Of a DNA stretch of 64,000 bases, positions 42,703 through 51,156 are shown in pieces. Made by a program: the position numbers and the translations under genes. The stretch comes from Altibacter sp. HG106. Lineage in GTDB: Bacteria; Bacteroidota; Bacteroidia; Flavobacteriales; Flavobacteriaceae. Numbering within the stretch: the stretch's first letter is position 1; each line of letters begins with the position of its first letter. The DNA lies in contig NZ_JAQQTD010000004.1 in assembly GCF_028561755.1 (NCBI RefSeq), positions 186,001 to 250,000 of the forward strand, in the 5' to 3' direction. Under the pieces are notes generated by a model. That model was not told the DNA's origin, ran no database searches, and saw only the letters and a list, made by a program, of their open reading frames with translations.

Positions 42703-43344
42703 ATGTCCCTTAAGAAAGCAACGCTCCTCATTCTACTGATTTTGATCATTGATCAGGTCTCTAAAATTTATATCAAAACCAACTTTATCTTAGGGGATGG
42801 TTTTGACGTCTTCAGTTGGTTTAAAATTCATTTCGTGGAGAATGAAGGCATGGCATGGGGCGCAAAGATTCCGGGCGAATACGGAAAGCTACTGCTAACC
42901 TTATTCCGATTGGTAGCCATTGTAGGTATTGGTTACTGGTTGTATACCTCTGTTAAGAATTTCGGCTCTAGATTGCTGATCGTTGCCATTTCTTTCATTT
43001 TCGCCGGAGCCATGGGAAATATCATCGATTCTGTTTTCTACGGAATTATCTTCAATGACAGTCATAGTCAGGTAGCCTCGCTATTTCCTCCGGAAGGTGG
43101 ATACGGTACCTTATTTCACGGAAAAGTGGTAGACATGCTCTATTTCCCGTTATGGGAAGGGGTGTTGCCCGAGTGGGTTCCGTTTTGGGGTGGAACGTAT
43201 TTTACCTTTTTCGATCCGGTCTTCAATATTGCCGACTCAGCTATAACCGTGGGTGTATGTTTGCTTATTTTCTTCAACAAGAGAGCGTTTCCAAAATCGC
43301 AGGAGGACGAATTGGATGGGAAGGCTTCTGAAACGACTGCGTAA
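42703..43344 (+). CDS. lspA: Lipoprotein signal peptidase
   Basis: Signal peptidase II of 213 aa with its catalytic aspartates in GAMGNIIDS and DPVFNIADSAI and the N-terminal LIIDQVSK. Four membrane helices are present. An insertion of about 30 residues (HSQVASLFPPEGGYGTLF) between the catalytic motifs is typical for Bacteroidota. It removes signal peptides from prolipoproteins at the inner membrane, serving the many lipoproteins in this region. ATG at 42703 is preferred to the TTG two codons upstream. Confidence 0.96.
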   Translation: MSLKKATLLILLILIIDQVSKIYIKTNFILGDGFDVFSWFKIHFVENEGMAWGAKIPGEYGKLLLTLFRLVAIVGIGYWLYTSVKNFGSRLLIVAISFIFAGAMGNIIDSVFYGIIFNDSHSQVASLFPPEGGYGTLFHGKVVDMLYFPLWEGVLPEWVPFWGGTYFTFFDPVFNIADSAITVGVCLLIFFNKRAFPKSQEDELDGKASETTA

Positions 43345-43350
43345 GTAGTG

Positions 43351-43776
43351 TTAACTATGCGGAGCTAGATAGGTAAAAGGAGCATAGGGAATATTCCGAA
43401 GCACCCAATACAGCACGGCCAAGCCGAAATACCCATACACAAACCACTTTTGGTAAAAGAAATCCACGCGGTATTGTGTTCCGAAGAAGCTATTGTACAT
43501 CTTCGTGCCCAGGCCATATCCAATAAGCGGCAACGAAAGTACCATCAGCGGATTCATGGCAAATGCCCCTGAAATATTTAAATGCGCCAATTGATGTAAT
43601 GCACGTTGCGAACCACAACCCGGACAATGATACCCTGTAGCGAGTTTAAACGGACACGGAAGAAAGAAGGAATGCTGGGTAGGGTTGTAAAAGAAAAAGA
43701 GAAAAAAACCGCCCAATAGCAGCAATAGCCATAGGGCGGGGTATGTGTACTTTTTAGAATCCACCGGCTGCAACAC
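43351..43776 (-). CDS. DUF2752 membrane protein
   Basis: The signature CPFKLATGYHCPGCGSQRALHQL lies between two hydrophobic helices, with a third helix toward the C-terminus (141 aa). Three cysteines (CPF, HCPGC) cluster near the membrane face. The biochemical role of DUF2752 is unknown. Its start overlaps the upstream CD225 gene by 23 bases, so the two are coupled; the pairing of these two small membrane proteins is frequent in flavobacteria. Confidence 0.85.
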   Translation of the reverse strand: MLQPVDSKKYTYPALWLLLLLGGFFLFFFYNPTQHSFFLPCPFKLATGYHCPGCGSQRALHQLAHLNISGAFAMNPLMVLSLPLIGYGLGTKMYNSFFGTQYRVDFFYQKWFVYGYFGLAVLYWVLRNIPYAPFTYLAPHS

Positions 43777-44029
43777 CTACGGCTACGAGGATGAAATAGA
43801 TCACGACGAAAATGAGGCCAATGGCCGCTCCCCAAATGGAGTATTTTTTCGCATCATCGGCTGCTTTCTGCGCAGCGGCATGATCTCCTTGTAACCACAA
43901 TTCTTTAACTTTAGTCGATTTGATAATCGCTACAATCCCTAACGGAAGGCAGCACAACACGGTACATAAGATAGCCCACACCAGGTTGTTGTCTGGTGGT
44001 GCTCCCGCTGGAGTATTACTTGTTTCCAT
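43754..44029 (-). CDS. CD225/dispanin family membrane protein
   Basis: The 91-residue protein has the CD225 layout: a first re-entrant helix with double Cys (NLVWAILCTVLCCLPLGIVAIIKS), a short charged loop (GDHAAAQKAADDAKKY) and a second helix (WGAAIGLIFVVIYFILVAVG). Eukaryotic relatives (IFITM) alter membrane fusion; the bacterial role is unknown. It is coupled to DUF2752 downstream. Confidence 0.88.
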   Translation of the reverse strand: METSNTPAGAPPDNNLVWAILCTVLCCLPLGIVAIIKSTKVKELWLQGDHAAAQKAADDAKKYSIWGAAIGLIFVVIYFILVAVGVAAGGF

Positions 44030-44082
44030 AATAATTTAATTAGTTAGTGTTACTTGATAAAGGCTTAAAGATAAGCGATTTT

Positions 44083-44643
44083 TTAAAAGCGATATATTTT
44101 TTTGGGTGTAACACAAAAATGAAGCGGTATATCCGTAGCCTCATGAGGAAGGGTCGCTTCCGCTTCAAAATACGATAGCCCCACCCGAAGGCAGTCGGTG
44201 CGACATTGCGCCAAAAACCGATCATAGAATCCTTTTCCGTAGCCCAGACGATGTCCAGACGCGTCAAATGCCAACAAGGGTACGAACACTACATCCAGTA
44301 GGTTAGGGGCTATAGTGATTCCATCCTGTGGTTCTGGAATTCCGAAGGAAGAAACCGTAATCTTGGTATGTTCTTGCAGTAGATAATGTTGCATTTCCAG
44401 ATGAGTGAAATCACTTTTGGAAAGCACCACACTTTTGTCCTTGCCCTGCAAAATGTGCAGCAGGTATTCGGTATTCACTTCTTTCTGTGTGGGCATGCTC
44501 AAAAACAAATGAAAGTAGGTTTTTTCCCAAATAGGCAATTGAAGTGTCTTATTGGCTATCAAGAGACTTTGGTCCTCACAGCTGTCTTCGGAAAGTGCAG
44601 CGCGCCTTGCTTTATAGTGCTTTCGAATCTCAATTTTGTCCAT
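44083..44643 (-). CDS. 5-formyltetrahydrofolate cyclo-ligase
   Basis: A 186-residue MTHFS with the N-terminal IRKHYKARRAALS, the phosphate-binding LLAFDASGHRLGYGKGFYDRFL and a typical C-terminus. It converts 5-formyl-THF to 5,10-methenyl-THF with ATP. The start codon overlaps the aspartoacylase-like stop (TAATG), so it is translated with rimK and that gene. No folate gene is adjacent. Confidence 0.93.
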   Translation of the reverse strand: MDKIEIRKHYKARRAALSEDSCEDQSLLIANKTLQLPIWEKTYFHLFLSMPTQKEVNTEYLLHILQGKDKSVVLSKSDFTHLEMQHYLLQEHTKITVSSFGIPEPQDGITIAPNLLDVVFVPLLAFDASGHRLGYGKGFYDRFLAQCRTDCLRVGLSYFEAEATLPHEATDIPLHFCVTPKKIYRF

Positions 44644-45614
44644 TACTGAAGCGCTGTGGAAAGGTGAAATAAGGCATCGCCCTGATAGATGAGCGGAGCT
44701 TCATTGACGTTAAAAACATAGCCCTCATTTGAAGCACGAACTCGGTGGTTGATCTTACCATAGGGGTCTGTAATCTGCCCAATCACTTCGCCTTTATTGA
44801 CAAAACTTCCCACTTTCACAAGTGAGCGAAACATGCCTGAGTATTGGGCGCGAACCCATTTGCTGCGGGTGATGAGTACCGATTCCTGGGAAGGAGTAGA
44901 AACCTTGAATTTCGCTTGCAGCATTCCTAAGTGATGCAGGACGCGTTTGGTTCCGTTGACCCCAGTGTTGCTTACCACGGGATCAATGCTATTGGATTTT
45001 CCACCCTCAAAGAGCAACATGGGAATGTTTCGTTTTCGACAAGCGTTTCGGAACGATTTCTTTAAATTCTTCGCGTAAAGGATAAACGGGGCATTAAAAA
45101 CATCGGCCAGTTCTGTGAGTTCTTCGCTCCCTTTGGCAATGCGAATATGGGGCGCGTTAAAACGGCTGGAACCGCCGGTATGAAAGTCCAGACAATAGTC
45201 TACATGCGGAATGATGTCATTCATCAACTGATGGGCAACGCGACCGGCCAAAGAGCCACTGTTACTGCCGGGAAAGGACCGATTCAGGTCGCGTCCATCC
45301 GGAAACTCTCGTACCTTCTGTAGAAACCCGAAGATGTTTATAATGGGAATGCATATAATGGTTCCTATCTTTGGTCGATTTATTCCTTTGCTCACGAGTT
45401 GACGAACGATTTCGATACCATTGACTTCATCTCCGTGGATTCCTGCGGTGATCAATACCGTAGGCCCCTTATATTGAGAGCGCTCTATAATGATGGGTAC
45501 ATCTATTGGGGTATTGGTGTGGAGTTTCGCAAAGCTAAAGTTTAATTCTTGCGAAGTTCCGGGAGCAATGGTTTCTCCTAAAAGGGTAAGGGCTGTTGCT
45601 TTTTCTTTCTTCAT
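44643..45614 (-). CDS. Succinylglutamate desuccinylase/aspartoacylase family zinc carboxypeptidase
   Basis: The M14-like zinc site is visible: GIHGDEVNGIE (His and Glu ligands) and DFHTGG (third His), with RDLNRSFPG for substrate carboxylate binding; 323 aa. The family removes acyl groups from amino acids or trims glutamyl chains. Located between rimK and MTHFS with overlaps on both sides, it could reverse glutamylation by RimK. This link is inferred from context. Confidence 0.9.
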   Translation of the reverse strand: MKKEKATALTLLGETIAPGTSQELNFSFAKLHTNTPIDVPIIIERSQYKGPTVLITAGIHGDEVNGIEIVRQLVSKGINRPKIGTIICIPIINIFGFLQKVREFPDGRDLNRSFPGSNSGSLAGRVAHQLMNDIIPHVDYCLDFHTGGSSRFNAPHIRIAKGSEELTELADVFNAPFILYAKNLKKSFRNACRKRNIPMLLFEGGKSNSIDPVVSNTGVNGTKRVLHHLGMLQAKFKVSTPSQESVLITRSKWVRAQYSGMFRSLVKVGSFVNKGEVIGQITDPYGKINHRVRASNEGYVFNVNEAPLIYQGDALFHLSTALQ

Positions 45615-46486
45615 CGGTGCGTTTGACGCTCTATATAGGTTATTATGCTTTCTGAAATGTTAACCCCTGTGGTTTTTTCGATGCCTTCGAGTCCCGGAGT
45701 GGAGTTCACCTCAAGGATTACCGGACCGTTATGAGTTTGCAGAATATCGACGCCACAAACCCCTAGTTGAAGTACCCGTGCCGCCTGAATCGCAATGTTT
45801 TTTTCCGCTTCAGAAAGACGGAGCGGAGTCGCTGTGCCACCCCGATGCAAATTCGATCGAAAATCACCCGACTTACTTTGTCGTTTCATTGCGGCGACTA
45901 CCTTTCCACCCACCACTATGGCACGAAGATCGCACCCCTTCGATTCTGCAATGTATTCCTGAATCACAAAACGCACGCCGGACGCCTGTAAGGTTTCAAT
46001 GGTAGAGAGGGCCGAAGCATAGGTCTCTGCCAGAATTACCCCTTGACCGTGCGTGCCTTGCAGCACCTTTAAGATAACAGGTTTCTTTTGAAAGGAGGTC
46101 AGGGCCTCTTCAATATCATACACATTTCCCAAAATGGTCTTAGGTACGGAAACCCCAGCCTTTGCTAACAATTGAAAGGAAGTCCACTTGTTTCGGGATT
46201 GTAAAATAGACTCGGCACGCACCACCGTAAACACCTTCATGGCTTCCAAATGGCGTACGAGCGAAGAACCAAAAAAGGTATTCGAGGCCCCAATTCTTGG
46301 GATCACAGCGTCTAGATCGTCTATTACCTCATTACAAAAATAAAGCACGGGTTTCCCCTGTTCTATGGTCAGGCTACATTTGGTTGGGTCCAATACCTCC
46401 ATTACATGGTTGCGCACGGCCCCTGCTCGTAACAGACTTTGTGTTGAATACAAATATTCGCCACGAGAAAGAATCGCAATGTTCAT
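45611..46486 (-). CDS. rimK: RimK family alpha-L-glutamate ligase
   Basis: ATP-grasp ligase of 291 aa: PRIGAS, the nucleotide-binding KPVILKVLQGTHGQGVI, DLRAIVVGGKVVAAMKR, the metal-binding end of the domain VILEVNSTPGLEGIE. In E. coli RimK adds glutamates to the C-terminus of ribosomal protein S6; related enzymes modify cofactors. It overlaps the aspartoacylase-like gene by 4 bases (ATGA). A promoter lies within an inverted repeat just upstream. Confidence 0.92.
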   Translation of the reverse strand: MNIAILSRGEYLYSTQSLLRAGAVRNHVMEVLDPTKCSLTIEQGKPVLYFCNEVIDDLDAVIPRIGASNTFFGSSLVRHLEAMKVFTVVRAESILQSRNKWTSFQLLAKAGVSVPKTILGNVYDIEEALTSFQKKPVILKVLQGTHGQGVILAETYASALSTIETLQASGVRFVIQEYIAESKGCDLRAIVVGGKVVAAMKRQSKSGDFRSNLHRGGTATPLRLSEAEKNIAIQAARVLQLGVCGVDILQTHNGPVILEVNSTPGLEGIEKTTGVNISESIITYIERQTHR

Positions 46487-46492
46487 GAGAGA

Positions 46493-46530
46493 AGGCGTTT
46501 TTTGCTGTTGAAAGATAACAAAAAACGCCT
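46493..46530. promoter_or_regulatory. Inverted repeat enclosing the rimK -7 box
   Basis: AGGCGTTTTTTG (46493-46504) and CAAAAAACGCCT (46519-46530) are perfect 12-base arms around a 14-base loop. On the minus strand the loop contains TATCTTTC (46517-46510), close to the -7 consensus, 23 bases before the rimK ATG. It may be an operator or a weak terminator of the upstream receptor gene. Confidence 0.45.
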
Positions 46531-46540
46531 GTCCTTCCCA

Positions 46541-48763
46541 CTAGAATTGATAGGTAACTTTTCCGCGAAGGAAAAACGGAGTCCCTGGTGTAAAATGAAT
46601 TTCTTCTACCGGCGCTGGTTCGTTCGCTAACCGGCTTTCGGTTGCGAATTGCGTTTCATTCCATTCGGTATCAAAGAGATTTTCTACGATAATTCCAAAG
46701 CGCCACTGATTCCACGTATAATTGATATTGGCATCCGTTACAAAATAACCTTCTGCCACAATGCTATTATCTTCATTTGCAGGCCGATCTTTAATATAAC
46801 GATATGAGAGGCCGCCAGAAAACTGATGAAGATCAGTCACTGCAATTCCCCCTACGCTCGTAAAGTCTGGTGCTAGGGGAATAAAATTGGCGCCTTCGGG
46901 GGCCTCGGTACTGCGGGCATAGGTGTAATTTGCGTTGGTATACACTTGTAACCAGGATACTGGCTCGTAGCGCAATCCGATATCGATTCCCATTCTTCTT
47001 GTTTTTCCGCTAGGCTCAACAATGCCTGCATCCCCCACATAGACAAACTCCTGTTCGAGAAACAGGACCCACAAAGCGGTATCAAAGATCAATTTGTCGG
47101 ATAGTTTCCATACGCTTCCAAGATCGCTTCCGTAAGCTGCTGGCAGAATGTCTTCTCCATTGTTGGCCACGACCACACGCGCGTCGTTGGAGTGAAAACC
47201 GATTCCGTTTTTCAAAAAGAATTGGATTCGGTCTGTTGGGGCGAAGATTACATTTAATTTCGGACTCACAAAGGCTTTTCGCTCACTCTGATTGTCATAG
47301 GTTTCCGAAAGGAAGTTCTCGTAATCGAATTTAAAATAGTCGAGGCGAACCGCGGGGTTAAGTTTCCATTTTCCCCAGTCGAATTCGGTATTTAGAAAGG
47401 CAAAAGCGTTGATCTGATCTACGTTTCCAAAGGCACGGCGTTCTAAAATCTCATTCCGGTTTTTCGTATGGGAAAGTTCAATATCGTTAACATCATCATA
47501 GCGCACACCTAAGCCGGCTTCATAGCTGAAATCGGTAGCACCAAGGTCGCGTTCTTCCGATAACGCCGTTTGAAAGCCAAGAATATTACGATTTTCTCGT
47601 TGGGCAATCTGATCGCCATTTATAGGATCTTCCAAAAAGAAAGTGAAATTCGAGAACAACTCAAAGTCATAGTAAGTATAGTATGCCGAAGACGTCCATC
47701 GCTTGGTACCTTCCAGTTGTTTTTCATGGTTCATCAAAATGTTTGTGCGACGCGTATTTCCGCCTTCGGTATCATCAATAGCGCCAAATCTGCCAATGAT
47801 TCCTGCATCTACTGCACGTTGCGGTATCTGACCCGAAGCATCCCATTTGCTCTGAAAGTGGGAAGCGGTGAGGGTTACCGATTGCTCTCTAGGAATGGAG
47901 AACCTATATTTGGCCATCGCATTAAACCGATTAAAATTCTGTGGACTCACAAACGGCCCATCAAAGGTGTTTAATGAAGCTGCTATGTAGGCGTCACTTC
48001 GTTCGGTTTCAAGAATGTTAAACATCCCCACGGTTCTAAAGGAGTCGAAATCGCCATACTCCACCGAAACGGCGCTTCGATCGATACGATCTTTGGTGGC
48101 AAATGACACGTATCCCGCCGTGGTAAAGTCGCCTCTATCGGCATAGTACGGGCCTTTTCCGAACTCAATATCTTCCAGTGTTTCAGGAATGATAAAATGT
48201 AAGTCACTGTAACCCTGGCCGTGGGCATGCGATACCATATTGATGGGCAATCCGTCCACCGATAAATTGATGTCGGTACCATGGTCAATATCAAATCCGC
48301 GGAGAAAAATTTGTTCGGCCTTTCCTCCGCCGGCATGCTGACCAATAAACAGCCCCGGAACTTGTCGCAAAATTTCTTGAGACGATTTTACGGGTTGTGT
48401 TTTTAAAGTGATGTCGGTAATTTGATGTAAGGTATTTATTTCTGGTGTGATAACAATTTGCGCTAGTGATACGCTTGAAGGCTGCAGCACCAGAGTGATA
48501 TTTTCAAGTTCGGAAGCTTTGGCAATGGGAAGCTCTAAGGTTTCGTATCCGATGTGCGAAAAATAGATCACGTGTGAACTGGATACATCCTTAAGTTGAA
48601 AAAATCCTTGAGCATTGGTATGGGTGTGGGTTCCCGTATTCTTATTAAAGACGGCAACATATTCTATAGGTTGCGCATCTGGAGAGGTGATGGTTCCGCT
48701 TAGGGTTTGCCCCATAGTCAGGGAGGCCCATAGCGATACCATCCAAAATATATATGGTTTCAT
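46541..48763 (-). CDS. TonB-dependent receptor (CarboxypepD_reg + plug + barrel), probably metal-related
   Basis: The 740-residue protein has a signal peptide (to about 19), a CarboxypepD_reg-like domain (about 20-100, with the sequence NTGTHTHTNAQG), a plug with GQHAGGGKAEQIFLRGFD and HGQGYSDLHFIIPETLE, and a 22-strand barrel ending GKVTYQF. The His- and Asp-rich plug signature belongs to a receptor group often found near transition-metal genes. Directly upstream is a His-rich membrane protein. I infer uptake of a metal complex; the substrate is not proven. Confidence 0.9.
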   Translation of the reverse strand: MKPYIFWMVSLWASLTMGQTLSGTITSPDAQPIEYVAVFNKNTGTHTHTNAQGFFQLKDVSSSHVIYFSHIGYETLELPIAKASELENITLVLQPSSVSLAQIVITPEINTLHQITDITLKTQPVKSSQEILRQVPGLFIGQHAGGGKAEQIFLRGFDIDHGTDINLSVDGLPINMVSHAHGQGYSDLHFIIPETLEDIEFGKGPYYADRGDFTTAGYVSFATKDRIDRSAVSVEYGDFDSFRTVGMFNILETERSDAYIAASLNTFDGPFVSPQNFNRFNAMAKYRFSIPREQSVTLTASHFQSKWDASGQIPQRAVDAGIIGRFGAIDDTEGGNTRRTNILMNHEKQLEGTKRWTSSAYYTYYDFELFSNFTFFLEDPINGDQIAQRENRNILGFQTALSEERDLGATDFSYEAGLGVRYDDVNDIELSHTKNRNEILERRAFGNVDQINAFAFLNTEFDWGKWKLNPAVRLDYFKFDYENFLSETYDNQSERKAFVSPKLNVIFAPTDRIQFFLKNGIGFHSNDARVVVANNGEDILPAAYGSDLGSVWKLSDKLIFDTALWVLFLEQEFVYVGDAGIVEPSGKTRRMGIDIGLRYEPVSWLQVYTNANYTYARSTEAPEGANFIPLAPDFTSVGGIAVTDLHQFSGGLSYRYIKDRPANEDNSIVAEGYFVTDANINYTWNQWRFGIIVENLFDTEWNETQFATESRLANEPAPVEEIHFTPGTPFFLRGKVTYQF

Positions 48764-48822
48764 AGGTATAGTTTAGGTGATTGAAAGGCTTCAGTCTTGA
48801 AGCATGCTTTTTAAAAAGAATG

Positions 48823-49233
48823 TTAGGAAGCGAGTTGAGGAGGGGGAGAGGGCGTGGGAAGGTTTATGTGTTGGACTTTTTCTAGATATAAAAACCGATC
48901 GGTTTGGTACATCTTAAGAACCACATAGGCGATAAAAGGGTGTGGAAGATGTTTGTCCAGAAACGTAAGAGAAAACTTCTTCTCTTGCTCTTCATCTGGT
49001 TGCGGTTCAGAAACAAAGGATAAGAATTGAAGGACCTTGTGCTCATGATCCATAGCAAGTTCTGAAGCGTGGAGGGGGTGATGGTGGGTATGCGCAGATG
49101 GGTGGATCACCCAATGAGAAAGCTGGTGCATCCCTTCGAGAATCAACTGCTTCGAAGGCGCAAAGAGATACAGTATAATAATAAACAATAGCGAATATTG
49201 AACGACTATTGAGTGTCTGGGATGAGACGGCAT
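48823..49233 (-). CDS. Small His-rich membrane-anchored protein, 136 aa
   Basis: One hydrophobic helix near the N-terminus (YSLLFIIILYLFAP) precedes a His-rich segment (LSHWVIHPSAHTHHHPLHA, then MDHEHK). The remainder is mixed and ends in a Pro-rich tail (LPTPSPPPQLAS). Multiple histidines suggest binding of Zn, Cu, Ni or Co. The gene lies 59 bases upstream of the TonB receptor on the same strand, so both are probably one unit. No named family is recognised. Confidence 0.75.
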   Translation of the reverse strand: MPSHPRHSIVVQYSLLFIIILYLFAPSKQLILEGMHQLSHWVIHPSAHTHHHPLHASELAMDHEHKVLQFLSFVSEPQPDEEQEKKFSLTFLDKHLPHPFIAYVVLKMYQTDRFLYLEKVQHINLPTPSPPPQLAS

Positions 49234-49355
49234 CCTTGTTTCTTTATTCTATATACGCGATTGTTGAAACATCAGATTTCATACGGCTCCTATTTAACCG
49301 CGCGTTAACATTTTTTTTGGAACTTATTTTTTCCAAATAAACGTCTTACATCCTT

Positions 49356-49363
49356 TATCTTTG
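49356..49363 (+). promoter_or_regulatory. -7 promoter box of uvrC
   Basis: TATCTTTG, an exact match, ends only 4 bases before the uvrC ATG at 49368. Transcription starting 5-8 bases after the box would give a leaderless message. Confidence 0.65.
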
Positions 49364-49367
49364 AGGT

Positions 49368-51155
49368 ATGGCGGAAGCATCCCTAAAACTGCAGATTTCA
49401 ACCCTCCCCAATGATCCCGGGGTCTATCAGTACTATGATAAGAACGAAAAATTGCTATATGTTGGAAAGGCGAAGAACCTGAGAAAACGCGTCGCTTCCT
49501 ATTTTACAAAGAAACACGACAACGCCCGAACGCGACTGTTGGTTCGGAAGATCGAGAAGATCAAGCATATTGTAGTCGCTACCGAGACCGATGCCTTGTT
49601 GTTGGAAAACAACCTCATTAAGAAATACCAGCCTCGTTACAATGTGATGTTGAAGGACGATAAGAGCTATCCTTGGTTATGCATCAAGAACGAACGGTTT
49701 CCGAGGGTCTTCCCCACCCGTCGTGTGATTCGTGACGGCAGTGAGTATTATGGCCCGTATACCAGTATGAAGACCGTGCATACGTTGTTAGAGTTGATTC
49801 GTGGGCTTTATCCTTTACGCACCTGCAATTACGACCTGGCAGAGGAGAAGATTCGCAATGGGAAGTACAAAGTGTGCTTAGAATATCATTTGGGGAATTG
49901 TGCGGGGCCCTGTGAAGGAAAGCATTCGGAAGCAGACTATCTCGAGAATATTGATGCCATTCGAAACATTATCAAAGGTAACTTCAAGGATTCGTTGTCG
50001 CGCTTTAAACAACAAATGAAGCAGCATGCCGAAGCGCTTCGGTTTGAAGACGCACAACGCGTGAAGGACAAGATCGATGTGTTAGAGAATTATCAGGTAA
50101 AGTCGACGGTGGTCAATCCTAAGATCAACAATGTAGATGTTTTTACCGTTACAAGCGATGAGAGTTATGGGTATGTGAATTTTCTTCAGATCTCCTTCGG
50201 AAGTATTATAAGGTCACATACCTTAGAACTCAAAAAGAAGTTAGACGAGAGCGATCGAGAGCTACTCGAGCTCGCTGTAATCGAATTACGACAACGGTTC
50301 AACTCTCAGTCCAAAGAAATTTACGTGCCGTTCCGAATAAAAACAGAAGAAGGTATCAAAATACATATTCCGAAGGCGGGCGATAAAAAGAAGATCCTAG
50401 ATCTTTCACTTCGCAACGCCAAATACTATCGGATGGAACGTTTTAAACAAGCGAAAATCGTGGATCCCGATCGACATGAGAACCGTATTATGGCGCAGAT
50501 GAAAAAAGACCTTCGCCTATCGGAAGAACCGCGCCATATTGAATGCTTCGACAATAGTAACATTCAAGGAACAAATCCGGTGGCGGCCTGTGTTGTATTC
50601 AAAAATGGAAAACCGAGTAAGAAAGACTATCGTAAATTTAAGATAAAGACCGTAGAAGGCCCCGATGATTATGCCTCTATGGAAGAGGTAGTCTATAGAC
50701 GATATAAAAGATTGTTGGAGGAAGAGCAACCCTTACCGCAACTTATCATCATAGATGGAGGTAAGGGGCAGTTAGGGTCTGCCTTAAAAAGTTTGGAGCG
50801 GTTGGAATTACGCGGAAAGATTGCCATTATTGGAATTGCGAAGCGGTTGGAAGAGTTATTCTATCCGGGAGATCCAATTCCGCTGTATTTAGATAAAAAA
50901 TCGGAAACGCTAAAGATCATTCAGCAATTGCGAAACGAAGCGCACCGTTTTGGGATCACCTTCCATCGAGACAAGCGAAGCAAAGAGGCGCTGCAAACCA
51001 GTTTAGAGACCATTCCGGGGATTGGAGAAAAAACCGTGGTGCGTTTGCTTCAGCATTTTAAAAGTCTTAAACGTATACAAAAAGCCTCCTTCGATGAGGT
51101 AGAAACCGTCGTGGGAGCCAGTAAAGCAAAAAAAATAATTGCCCATTTGCAGTAG
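49368..51155 (+). CDS. uvrC: UvrABC system subunit C
   Basis: The 595-residue protein shows the GIY-YIG nuclease (DPGVYQYYDKNEKLLYVGKAKNLRKRV, about 17-45), a Cys cluster (CNYDLA, CLEYHLGNCAGPC), the UVR helix (about 205-235), the RNase H-like 5' nuclease (ECFDNSNIQG, IIDGGKGQL) and C-terminal HhH motifs (IPGIGEKTVVRLLQHF). It makes both incisions in nucleotide excision repair. Normal full length. The next gene starts 1 base after its stop. Confidence 0.97.
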   Translation: MAEASLKLQISTLPNDPGVYQYYDKNEKLLYVGKAKNLRKRVASYFTKKHDNARTRLLVRKIEKIKHIVVATETDALLLENNLIKKYQPRYNVMLKDDKSYPWLCIKNERFPRVFPTRRVIRDGSEYYGPYTSMKTVHTLLELIRGLYPLRTCNYDLAEEKIRNGKYKVCLEYHLGNCAGPCEGKHSEADYLENIDAIRNIIKGNFKDSLSRFKQQMKQHAEALRFEDAQRVKDKIDVLENYQVKSTVVNPKINNVDVFTVTSDESYGYVNFLQISFGSIIRSHTLELKKKLDESDRELLELAVIELRQRFNSQSKEIYVPFRIKTEEGIKIHIPKAGDKKKILDLSLRNAKYYRMERFKQAKIVDPDRHENRIMAQMKKDLRLSEEPRHIECFDNSNIQGTNPVAACVVFKNGKPSKKDYRKFKIKTVEGPDDYASMEEVVYRRYKRLLEEEQPLPQLIIIDGGKGQLGSALKSLERLELRGKIAIIGIAKRLEELFYPGDPIPLYLDKKSETLKIIQQLRNEAHRFGITFHRDKRSKEALQTSLETIPGIGEKTVVRLLQHFKSLKRIQKASFDEVETVVGASKAKKIIAHLQ

Positions 51156-51156
51156 T

